This document shows, piece by piece, positions 6,958 to 13,713 of a stretch of DNA of 17,747 nucleotides. Position numbers and translations under genes: made by a program. This DNA comes from CBW1002 sp046081905 (GTDB lineage: Bacteria > Cyanobacteriota > Cyanobacteriia > PCC-6307 > Cyanobiaceae), in assembly GCA_046081905.1 (NCBI GenBank), contig JBJTWS010000215.1, forward strand, positions 1-17,747, in the 5' to 3' direction. The notes beneath the pieces are model-generated. The model had not been told where the DNA came from. It ran no database searches and saw only the letters and a list, made by a program, of their open reading frames with translations. Within the stretch, counting starts at the first letter, position 1; every line of letters starts with the position of its first letter.

Positions 6958-9630
6958 TCAGGGCACCAGGTTCACCAGCTTGCCGGGCACCACGATCACG
7001 CGGCTGGGGGCCTTGCCCTCCAGCCACTTGCTGGCGATGTCGCTCTCGAGGGCGAGCTTCTCCAGGGTGGCCTTGTCGGCATCGGCCGGCACCTCGAGAT
7101 TGCCGCGCACCTTGCCCTTCACCTGGATCACCAGAGGGATCGTGCTGCGCACCAGGGCGGAGGGATCCAGCGGGGGCCAGCCCTGGCGGTGGATGCTCGC
7201 GCTGGCCAGGTCGTCGCCCTCGGCGGCGCCCCCGAGCCGCCGCCAGAGCTCCTCGGCCAGGTGGGGCGCGAAGGGAGCCAGCAGCAGCAGCAGGGTGCGC
7301 AGGGCCTCGCAGGCCACCGGTTCCCGGCAGGCCGCCAGGTGGGTGGCCATGGCGTTGCTGAGCTTCATCAGCTCCGACACGGCGGTGTTGAACTGCAGCT
7401 CGTCGCCGCTGAGGTCGTCGCTCACCGCCTGGATCGCCGTGTGCACGGCGCGCCGCAGCTCCCGCTCGTCGTCCGTCAGGTCCTGCGGCAGGGCGGCGGG
7501 AGTGCCGAGGCGCAGCCCCCGCTCCTCGGCGGCATCCGCCAGGCGCCAGATCCGCTGCAGGAAGCGGTACTGCCCCTCCACGTCGGCGTCATCCCATTCG
7601 AGATCCTTCTCCGGCGGCGCCTTGAAGAGGATGAACATGCGGGCGGTGTCGGCGCCGTAGCGATCGATCACCACCGCCGGATCGACGCCGTTGTACTTCG
7701 ACTTCGACATCTTCTCGTAGAACACCTCCAGCACCTCGCCGCTCACCGGATCGCGCGGATCGGTGGGGTCGGCCACATCCGCGGGGGCCACGTACTTCCC
7801 GGTGTGGGGGTTGCGGTAGGTGATCCCCTGCACCATCCCCTGGGTGAGCAGACGGCGGAAGGGTTCATCGAAGCCGAGCAGGCCGCGGTCGCGCAGCACC
7901 TTGGTGAAGAAGCGCGAGTAGAGCAGGTGCAGGATCGCGTGCTCGATCCCGCCCACGTACTGGTCCACCGGCAGCCAGGAATCCACCGCCTCCCGGTCGA
8001 AGGGAAGCGCTTTGTTGTGGGGATCGCTATAACGCAGGAAATACCAGCTGGAGCACATGAAGGTGTCCATGGTGTCGCTCTCCCGCCTGGCGGGCTTGCC
8101 GCAGCAGGGGCAGGCCACGTGCACCCAGCTCTCCAGCTGCGCCAGCGGGGAGCCGCCCTTGCCGCTGAAGGATACAGCGCGGGGCAGCTCCACCGGCAGC
8201 TGCTCGGCCGGCACCGGCACCACGCCGCAGTCGTCGCAGTGGATCACCGGGATCGGGCAGCCCCAGTAGCGCTGGCGGGAGATCAGCCAGTCGCGCAGGC
8301 GGTAGGTGACCTTGCCGCGGCCCCAGCCCTGCTGCTCGGCTGCCTCGGTGATGGCCCGCTTCGCCTCCGCGCTCGGCAGACCATCGAAGCAGCCCGAATG
8401 GATCAGCACGCCGGGCTCGGTCCAGGCGCCCCCCTCGAAGGCGTGTTCGTCGCTGCCCTCGGGAATGATCACCTGCCGCACCGGCAGTTCGTACTGCCGC
8501 GCAAACACGAAATCGCGCTGGTCGTGGGCCGGCACCCCCATCACGGCACCGGTGCCGTAGTCGGCGAGCACGTAGTCGGCGATCCAGAGGGGGATCGCTT
8601 CGCCATTGGCGGGGTTGCGCACCATCGCGCCGATCGGCACCCCCCGCTTGGGCCTGTCCTCGGCGGTGCGTTCCTGTTCGCTCTGGCGGGCCACCAGATC
8701 GCAGAAGGCCGCCACCTCCAGCTGGTGCTCCGCCGTGGTGAGGCTCGCCACCAACGGATGCTCGGGAGCCAGCACCACGTAGGTGGCGCCATGGATTGTG
8801 TCCGGCCGGGTGGTGAACACCGTGATCCGCTGGCCGCTGGGCTCACCGCTGGGGTTGAGCACCTCGAAGTGGAGCTCGGCCCCCTGGCTGCGGCCGATCC
8901 AGTTGGCCTGCATCGTGCGCACCCGCTCCGGCCAGCCCTCGAGCTTCGGCAGGTCGTCGAGCAGCTGATCCGCGTAGGCGGTGATCTTCAGGAACCACTG
9001 GCGCAGCTTGCGCTTCTCCACCAGGGCACCGGAGCGCCAGGAGCGGCCCTCGCTGTCCACCTGTTCATTGGCGAGCACCGTCTGATCGATCGGATCCCAG
9101 TTCACGGTGGCGTCCTTCTGGTAGGCCAGGCCGGCCTCGAGGAACTGGAGGAAGAGCCACTGGGTCCAGCGGTAATAGGGGGTGTGGCAGGTGGCCACCT
9201 CCCGGTCCCAGTCGATCGAGAGGCCCAGCTCGCGCAGCTGCTCCCGCATCGAGGCGATGTTCTGGTCGGTCCAGGCGCCGGGGTCCACGCCCCGCTCGAT
9301 GGCGGCGTTCTCCGCCGGAAGCCCGAAGGCGTCCCAGCCCATCGGATGGAGCACCCGGCGGCCGCGCATGCGGGCGGCGCGGGCGATCACATCGGTGATC
9401 ACGTAGTTGCGCACGTGGCCCATGTGCAGGCTCCCCGACGGGTAGGGGAACATCGACAGGGCGTAGAAGCTCTGCTCCTCGCCCGCTGCATCCCCGGGCG
9501 GCGGGGTGTCGTGCAGGCCGTGCCGGTCCCACAGCTCCTGCCAGCGCTTCTCGATCGACTGGGGCTGGTAGCGCGGGGATTCGGTCACGGCGGGGGCTGG
9601 GGGCCGCAGGGCAGCCTGTGATCGTGCCAC
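6958..9630 (-). CDS. leuS: Leucyl-tRNA synthetase
   Basis: This class I aminoacyl-tRNA synthetase charges tRNA-Leu in the cytoplasm. From GTG 9630 it has 890 residues, and an in-frame GTG at 9588 would give 876, near the bacterial norm. SMFPYPSGSLHMGHVRNY carries the HIGH-type motif at 69-72. The editing domain shows TTRPDTIHGATYVVLAPEHP and GVPAHDQRD. A Cys-containing insertion follows (CDDC and CPCCGKPARRESD), then CSSWYFLRYSDP, and KMSKS at residues 640-644. The C-terminal anticodon-binding and tRNA-contacting parts run to the end, so the protein looks complete and active. hfq lies 34 bases upstream on the same strand and is probably co-transcribed. The stop is 3 bases from the convergent pgi stop, and no terminator fits between them. 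Confidence 0.97.
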   Translation of the reverse strand: MARSQAALRPPAPAVTESPRYQPQSIEKRWQELWDRHGLHDTPPPGDAAGEEQSFYALSMFPYPSGSLHMGHVRNYVITDVIARAARMRGRRVLHPMGWDAFGLPAENAAIERGVDPGAWTDQNIASMREQLRELGLSIDWDREVATCHTPYYRWTQWLFLQFLEAGLAYQKDATVNWDPIDQTVLANEQVDSEGRSWRSGALVEKRKLRQWFLKITAYADQLLDDLPKLEGWPERVRTMQANWIGRSQGAELHFEVLNPSGEPSGQRITVFTTRPDTIHGATYVVLAPEHPLVASLTTAEHQLEVAAFCDLVARQSEQERTAEDRPKRGVPIGAMVRNPANGEAIPLWIADYVLADYGTGAVMGVPAHDQRDFVFARQYELPVRQVIIPEGSDEHAFEGGAWTEPGVLIHSGCFDGLPSAEAKRAITEAAEQQGWGRGKVTYRLRDWLISRQRYWGCPIPVIHCDDCGVVPVPAEQLPVELPRAVSFSGKGGSPLAQLESWVHVACPCCGKPARRESDTMDTFMCSSWYFLRYSDPHNKALPFDREAVDSWLPVDQYVGGIEHAILHLLYSRFFTKVLRDRGLLGFDEPFRRLLTQGMVQGITYRNPHTGKYVAPADVADPTDPRDPVSGEVLEVFYEKMSKSKYNGVDPAVVIDRYGADTARMFILFKAPPEKDLEWDDADVEGQYRFLQRIWRLADAAEERGLRLGTPAALPQDLTDDERELRRAVHTAIQAVSDDLSGDELQFNTAVSELMKLSNAMATHLAACREPVACEALRTLLLLLAPFAPHLAEELWRRLGGAAEGDDLASASIHRQGWPPLDPSALVRSTIPLVIQVKGKVRGNLEVPADADKATLEKLALESDIASKWLEGKAPSRVIVVPGKLVNLVP

Positions 9631-9664
9631 AGCCCACCGGGGGCCCGCCTGGGGCCCGTGCGCT

Positions 9665-9904
9665 TCAGCCGAGGGCCCGCAGCACGCAGACCATGCTGCG
9701 GTTCACGAGCACCAGGGGCCGCCCGTCCTCGTGCTGCACCCCCAGGTAGAACACGTCCTGCCAGAGCACCACCCCCTCCACCTCGGTGCCGCCCATCAGC
9801 AGCAGGCTCACCGGCGTTCGGTCGCGGATGAGCTGCTGGATGTGCCGGATCCCGGGCTGGCTGGTGTCGAGGGTGGTGGTGCGTTTTTCGAAGAACTTTT
9901 CCAT
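9665..9904 (-). CDS. hfq: Cyanobacterial-type Hfq (Sm-like protein)
   Basis: This is a 79-residue Sm-fold protein. GIRHIQQLIRDRTPVSLLL corresponds to the N-terminal helix and first strand, VEGVVLWQD (43-50) to Sm1, and PLVLVNRSMVCVLR to Sm2. The proteobacterial Sm2 residues Tyr-Lys-His are absent, as is usual in cyanobacterial Hfq. In Synechocystis, Hfq acts with the pilus motor PilB1 in motility and does not use the standard RNA-binding surface; whether that applies here is unknown. The head-to-head position next to dapF matches the hfq-dapF neighbourhood known in other cyanobacteria, which supports the call. It is followed by leuS on the same strand after 34 bases. Start: ATG with first base 9904; no strong ribosome-binding site is visible. 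Confidence 0.82.
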   Translation of the reverse strand: MEKFFEKRTTTLDTSQPGIRHIQQLIRDRTPVSLLLMGGTEVEGVVLWQDVFYLGVQHEDGRPLVLVNRSMVCVLRALG

Positions 9905-9974
9905 GCTGGCGCGGGGGGAGCTCCGCGGGTCCGGTCGGCGGCCCGGGGCAGCGGGAGGGAGCTGGCGGCCTTCC

Positions 9975-9980
9975 TAGGAT
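9975..9980 (+). promoter_or_regulatory. Candidate -10 box for dapF
   Basis: TAGGAT lies 27 bases before the dapF GTG, in the 103-base gap between hfq (-) and dapF (+). It overlaps the palindrome CCTAGG (9973-9978), so a minus-strand TAGGAA is also present, 67 bases from the hfq start. No clear -35 is seen. Confidence 0.35.
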
Positions 9981-10007
9981 CGCCTCCAGCTCCTGTCGCG
10001 CCCCATC

Positions 10008-11195
10008 GTGCTCCAGTTCAGCAAGTACCAAGGCCTGGGCAACGATTTCCTGATGCTCGACGGGCGTGGCGCCGCCCCGGGCGACGACACCCTGGGCCTC
10101 ACGCCGGAGCTGGTGCGGCGCCTCTGTGACCGGCGCTTCGGCGTGGGGGGCGATGGCGTGATCCTGGCCCTGCCGCCCCAGGCTGATGGGGAGCTGCGGA
10201 TGCGGATCTTCAACGCCGATGGCACCGAGCCCGAGATGTGCGGCAACGGCATCCGCTGCCTGGCCCGCTTCCTGGCGGACAGCGACGGCGACGCCGCCGG
10301 TCGCCGCTGGGAGATCGAGACCCTGGCGGGGTGCATTGTGCCCGAACTCCAGGACGGCGGCACCATCCGGGTGGACATGGGGGCGCCGTTCCTGGAGCCC
10401 GCGGCGGTGCCCACCACCCTGCCCCTGGGGGAGGCGGGCATCCCGCAGGGCGAGCTGGAGGCGGGGGGCTATCAGTTCGCCGTGGGGGCCGCCGGCATGG
10501 GCAACCCCCATGTGGTGATCCCGGTGATGGAGGTGGGGGCGGTGGAGCTGGAGCGTTTCGGCGCCGAGCTGGAGGTGCATCCGGCCTTCCCGGCCCGCAC
10601 CAACGTGCATTTCGTGGAGGTGCTCAGCCCCACCCACCTGGTGATGCGGGTGTGGGAGCGGGGGGCTGGTCCCACCCTGGCCTGCGGCACGGGCGCCTGC
10701 GCCACCCTGGTGGTGTGCCACAGCCTGGGGCTGTGCGAGCGGCGGGCCCGCCTCGACCTGCCGGGCGGGCCGCTGGAGATCGCGTGGGACGAGGCCAGCG
10801 GCCATCTGTTCATGACCGGTCCGGCGGAGGCCGTGTTCGACGGGGTGCTCAACCCGGCCCTGCTGGAGGATCCGACCCGGGGGCTGCCCGCCGCGCCCAC
10901 CGCCGCACCCACCGCCGCGCCTGCACCCGCTTCCCCCGAGCCAGCGGCCCCTGCGGCGGCACCGGAGGCCCCAGCCGCCCCGAGCGCCGCCGCGGTGGAG
11001 CCCGAGATCAACTGCGCCGTGGTGTGCGTGAACGGCTGCGTCCGCCCGGAGAACTGCCCCAGCGCCGAGGCCCGTGCCCGGGTGGCGGCCCTGCTGGAGC
11101 GCAGCTCCCTCGATGATCTGGTGGCGATCGCCACCAACTCGCTGGAAGAGCGCACCCGCGCCCGTGCCGGCCAGGACGGGATTGGTGGCGGCTGA
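10008..11195 (+). CDS. dapF: Diaminopimelate epimerase with C-terminal four-cysteine extension
   Basis: DapF epimerises LL- to meso-diaminopimelate, the precursor of lysine and of the peptidoglycan cross-linking residue. Residues 1-287 are a complete epimerase: FSKYQGLGNDFLMLDGRG at the start, the first active-site Cys78 in EMCGNGIRC, GNPHVVIPV, and the second Cys226 in LACGTGACAT. The protein is 395 residues, while the family is usually about 280. From about 290 to 335 there is an Ala/Pro-rich linker, followed by CAVVCVNGCVRPENCPSAEA. Its cysteines 336, 340, 344 and 350 are spaced C-x3-C-x3-C-x5-C, and a helical tail LLERSSLDDLVAIATNSLEE follows. I do not recognise a function for this tail. 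GTG 10008 is chosen from the conserved N-terminus. The last 11 bases overlap the cysteine desulfurase start. Confidence 0.95.
   Translation: MLQFSKYQGLGNDFLMLDGRGAAPGDDTLGLTPELVRRLCDRRFGVGGDGVILALPPQADGELRMRIFNADGTEPEMCGNGIRCLARFLADSDGDAAGRRWEIETLAGCIVPELQDGGTIRVDMGAPFLEPAAVPTTLPLGEAGIPQGELEAGGYQFAVGAAGMGNPHVVIPVMEVGAVELERFGAELEVHPAFPARTNVHFVEVLSPTHLVMRVWERGAGPTLACGTGACATLVVCHSLGLCERRARLDLPGGPLEIAWDEASGHLFMTGPAEAVFDGVLNPALLEDPTRGLPAAPTAAPTAAPAPASPEPAAPAAAPEAPAAPSAAAVEPEINCAVVCVNGCVRPENCPSAEARARVAALLERSSLDDLVAIATNSLEERTRARAGQDGIGGG
10893..10916. repeat. 12-bp tandem repeat in the DapF linker
   Basis: GCGCCCACCGCC is followed directly by GCACCCACCGCC, two copies with one difference, each encoding Ala-Pro-Thr-Ala. 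It lies in the low-complexity linker between the epimerase and the cysteine module and may reflect replication slippage. Confidence 0.6.
11121..11134. repeat. HIP1 site within a 14-bp perfect palindrome
   Basis: GTGGCGATCGCCAC contains GCGATCGC (11124-11131), the highly iterated palindrome typical of many cyanobacterial genomes. It lies inside the end of dapF. A second HIP1 core occurs at 13777-13784. Confidence 0.75.
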
Positions 11196-12369
11196 GGTCT
11201 ACCTCGACGCCTGCGCCACCAGCCCCCCGGCCCCCCCGGTGCTGGCGGCGATGGCCGCCGCCCACGCCGAGGCCTGGGGCAATCCCTCCAGCCTGCACGG
11301 CTTCGGGATGGCGGCCGCGGAGCTGCTCGAGCGCAGCCGGATGCGGGTGGCGACCCATCTGGGTGTGGAGCCCGCCCAGCTGGTGTTTCTCTCCGGCGGG
11401 AGTGAGGCCAACCACGCCGCCCTCCTGGGGGTGGCTGCCCGCCTGCCGCCCGGACGCCTGCTGATCTCCGCGGTGGAGCACCCGGCCCTTGTCGCCGCCG
11501 CTGCCCAGCTGGAGGCCCGCGGCTGGCAGCTGCAGCGGTTGCCGGTGGATGGCTTCGGCGTGGTGGATCTGGAGGGGCTGGAGCGCTGGCTCGAGCCCCC
11601 CACCCGGCTGGTGTCGGTGCTGTGGGGCCAGAGCGAGGTGGGGGCGCTGCAGCCCATCGAGGCGATCGGCGAGCGCTGCCGCGCCGCCGGCGTGCTGTTC
11701 CACACCGATGCGGTGCAGGTGGTGGGCCACCGGCCCGTGGACCTGCGGCGTCTGCCGGTGGATCTGCTCAGCTGCACGGCCCACAAGCTGCAGGGCCCCC
11801 GGGGCATCGGCGCCCTGGCCCTGGCGGCTGGGGTGACGGTCGAACCGCTGATCGGCGGCGGCGGCCAGGAGGGGGGGCGGCGGGGTGGCACCGAGCCGGT
11901 GGCCCTGGCGGCGGGCTTCGCGGCTGCCCTGGATCTGGCCGAGGAGCGCCTGGCGGCCCACGGCGGCCGCGATCCGCTCGAACATCTCCGCGATCGGCTG
12001 TTGGCGCAACTGCGGGCCCTGCCGGGGGTGCGCCTGAGTGGGCCGGAGCCCGGCCAGGGCTGGGGCCGGCTGCCGCACCACATCAGCCTGCTGGTGGGGG
12101 ATGCGGCCGGACGGCCCCTGTCCGGACGGTCGCTGGTGCGGGCCCTCTGGGAGCAGGGCTACGCCGTGAGCAGCGGCTCGGCCTGCAGCAACGCCCACGG
12201 CAGCGGCGGAGCCGGCGCCAGCCCGGTGTTGCAGGCGATGGGGCTGCCGGAGCCGGAGGCGGCCAGTGGTGTGCGGTTCAGCCTCGGTCCGTGGCTCGCG
12301 CCGGAGGATCTCGAGGGCGTGGCCCCCGCGCTGGAGCGGGCCCGGACCGCCGTGGCCCGGGCTCGGTAG
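11185..12369 (+). CDS. Cysteine desulfurase (NifS/IscS family)
   Basis: This PLP enzyme releases sulfur from cysteine as an enzyme-bound persulfide for Fe-S clusters and other sulfur acceptors. From GTG 11185 it has 394 residues. Motifs in order: VYLDACATSPPAP at the N-terminus, NPSSLHGFG, FLSGGSEANHAAL, the cofactor-contacting HTDAVQVVGH, and Lys201 in CTAHKLQGPRGIGAL, which should form the PLP Schiff base. GGGGQEGGRRGGTEP and the persulfide-carrying Cys334 in SSGSACSN follow. The TTG at 11182 is an alternative start. The start overlaps the end of dapF by 11 bases, so translation is probably coupled. Cyanobacteria carry several desulfurases, and I cannot say which paralogue this is, so no symbol is given. 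The stop codon TAG forms part of a -10-like box for the next gene. Confidence 0.92.
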   Translation: MAAEVYLDACATSPPAPPVLAAMAAAHAEAWGNPSSLHGFGMAAAELLERSRMRVATHLGVEPAQLVFLSGGSEANHAALLGVAARLPPGRLLISAVEHPALVAAAAQLEARGWQLQRLPVDGFGVVDLEGLERWLEPPTRLVSVLWGQSEVGALQPIEAIGERCRAAGVLFHTDAVQVVGHRPVDLRRLPVDLLSCTAHKLQGPRGIGALALAAGVTVEPLIGGGGQEGGRRGGTEPVALAAGFAAALDLAEERLAAHGGRDPLEHLRDRLLAQLRALPGVRLSGPEPGQGWGRLPHHISLLVGDAAGRPLSGRSLVRALWEQGYAVSSGSACSNAHGSGGAGASPVLQAMGLPEPEAASGVRFSLGPWLAPEDLEGVAPALERARTAVARAR

Positions 12370-12372
12370 GGT
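12367..12372 (+). promoter_or_regulatory. Candidate -10 box overlapping the desulfurase stop codon
   Basis: TAGGGT begins with the TAG stop of the cysteine desulfurase and lies 22 bases before the DUF1995 ATG. The hexamer is identical to the box before ycf35. It may give the downstream gene its own promoter in addition to read-through. Confidence 0.3.
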
Positions 12373-12394
12373 CGCGGCGATCCGCCCGCCGCCG

Positions 12395-13117
12395 ATGCTC
12401 CCCGCCGATCTCCGTGCCGCCGAAGCCCAGGCCCTCGAGGCCCTGCAGGCGGCCCTGGCGGCCGAGGCCGCCGGCCGCTGGACCGTGGAATGGCGTTTCG
12501 AGGGCCTGCGCCTCCTGCCGGTGGCCCTGCGGCTGGCCCGGGCCCTGCGGGAGCGGGGGGTGGCCCTGCAGCTGCTGTTCGGCGATGCCGGTGCCACGGC
12601 CCTGGCCCGCCGCGATGCCCCGGATCTCTCCGATGCCATCGCCAGCTTCGGCGATTGCCTGCGTCGGTCCACCGCAGCGGCGGCGGAAGCGGATGGCACC
12701 CCCGCCGAGGCCACCCCTCCCGCGGTGCTGCTGCTGGTGGGTGCCACCCCGGCGGAATACGAGCTGGTGGAGCCCCTCTGCCGCGCCCACCGGGGCCCGG
12801 TGGTGCTGCTCAACGGCACCCTGGAGGATGCCGCCGTGGGCATCGGTGCCGTGGCCCGCGACCGGCGGCGCGGCTTCCTCTCCGGCTTGCAGAGCGCCTA
12901 TGCCCTGCTGCCCCAGGCCGACAGCACCCTGCGCCGCGCCTATCCCGGCCCCTGGGAGCTCTACCGCCTCGACCCCGATGGCTACCGCCCCTGCGCCCGC
13001 TTCGAGCAGAAGCCCGACGCCGAAGAGCAGGCCCTGGCGCTGGCGGGTGAAGAGGGGCTGGGCCTGGGCGGCCAGATGAAGGTGCTGGATCAGTTCCTCG
13101 AGGGTCTGCGGCAGTGA
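12395..13117 (+). CDS. DUF1995 domain protein
   Basis: This is a 240-residue protein of the DUF1995 family, found in cyanobacteria and plastids. Plant members include LPA3, linked to photosystem II assembly; that link is known for the plant protein and is not shown here. Visible family traits are the N-terminal helix rich in Ala and Glu (LPADLRAAEAQALEALQAAL), WTVEWRFEGLRLLPVALRLA, the central strand AVLLLVGATPAEYELVEPL, and the segment RRGFLSGLQSAYALLPQADS. A C-terminal GPWELYRLDPDGYRPCARF region follows. No signal peptide or membrane segment is visible, so it is probably cytosolic or peripheral. It starts 25 bases after the desulfurase stop, and may be read with it or from its own -10 box. 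The start ATG is clear. The molecular function is unknown. Confidence 0.78.
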   Translation: MLPADLRAAEAQALEALQAALAAEAAGRWTVEWRFEGLRLLPVALRLARALRERGVALQLLFGDAGATALARRDAPDLSDAIASFGDCLRRSTAAAAEADGTPAEATPPAVLLLVGATPAEYELVEPLCRAHRGPVVLLNGTLEDAAVGIGAVARDRRRGFLSGLQSAYALLPQADSTLRRAYPGPWELYRLDPDGYRPCARFEQKPDAEEQALALAGEEGLGLGGQMKVLDQFLEGLRQ

Positions 13118-13129
13118 GCCACGGCCGGA

Positions 13130-13152
13130 GTGCCCCTGGCGCGCCCGGGCAC
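13130..13152 (+). terminator. Weak GC hairpin between the DUF1995 and DUF4330 genes
   Basis: GTGCCC (13130-13135) can pair with GGGCAC (13147-13152) around an 11-base loop. Outer GGA/TCC pairing is possible if two bases bulge out. No run of T follows, so intrinsic termination is doubtful. It sits in the 67-base gap before the candidate TAAACT box. Confidence 0.2.
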
Positions 13153-13158
13153 CCTCCG

Positions 13159-13164
13159 TAAACT
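13159..13164 (+). promoter_or_regulatory. Candidate -10 box for the DUF4330-dacB pair
   Basis: TAAACT lies 20 bases before the DUF4330 ATG at 13185 and fits TANNNT. The surrounding gap is otherwise GC-rich. No clear -35 is visible. Confidence 0.35.
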
Positions 13165-13184
13165 GCCGCCATCGCCGGAGGCCC

Positions 13185-13712
13185 ATGGCTGAATCCCCCG
13201 CATCCCGTCCCCGCCGCTGGAGCCTGGTGGATGCAGGGGCTGCCGCCGCCGTGCTTCTGGCCGCCGGTGGTGTGATCTGGAGCCCCAAGCTCAGCAGCGC
13301 CGTGGCCCAGGCCACTGGCGATCTCCAGCCGGTCACGGTCACGGTGGATGTGCGCGGCGTGCCGGTGGCCGAGCCCGGCCGGCTGATCGCCTCGGCGGAG
13401 AAGGAGGGCAAGGTGGCGATCGTGATCCGCAACCAACCCCATGGGCAGGTTGCCATCCGCCGGCTGATCCCGCTGCAGAGCCGCCTGGTGGCGGTGCAGC
13501 CCAACGGCACGGTGGTGACGGCCCTGGATCCCAACCAGGCCGTGTTCGGCCGGCTCGATGCCCGCTTCGTGCTGGAGGGCCAGGGCCGCAAGGGAGAGGG
13601 CGGCGTGGTGTTCGGCAACCAGAGCCTCAAGATCGGGGCGCCCGTGGAGCTGGAGGGCGGCCAGTACCGCGTAAGCGGTGTGGTGACCGACCTGCGCGTC
13701 GGGGAGGGCTGA
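13185..13712 (+). CDS. DUF4330 domain protein, membrane-anchored
   Basis: This 175-residue protein belongs to DUF4330, a family seen in cyanobacteria and some other bacteria, with no known activity. Residues 14-32 (SLVDAGAAAAVLLAAGGVI) form one hydrophobic segment after a basic N-terminus, so it is probably inserted with the rest outside the cytoplasm. The remainder is mostly predicted beta structure: VTVTVDVRGVPV, VAIVIRNQPHGQVAIRRL, then a C-terminal GAPVELEGGQYRVSGVVTDL stretch. The start ATG at 13185 is clear. The stop is one base before the dacB ATG, so the two genes are almost certainly co-translated. This suggests, but does not prove, an envelope role linked to DacB. Confidence 0.8.
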   Translation: MAESPASRPRRWSLVDAGAAAAVLLAAGGVIWSPKLSSAVAQATGDLQPVTVTVDVRGVPVAEPGRLIASAEKEGKVAIVIRNQPHGQVAIRRLIPLQSRLVAVQPNGTVVTALDPNQAVFGRLDARFVLEGQGRKGEGGVVFGNQSLKIGAPVELEGGQYRVSGVVTDLRVGEG

Positions 13713-13713
13713 G

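Noticed and set aside
7189..9621. Plus-strand open frame of 810 codons opposite leuS
   Set aside because: leuS has all class I synthetase motifs on the minus strand. The opposite frame is Gly/Ala/His-rich and arises from codon bias.
11008..12843. Minus-strand open frame of 611 codons over the cysteine desulfurase
   Set aside because: The plus strand encodes a complete PLP enzyme, and the minus frame shows Ser/Arg/Ala-rich shadow composition.
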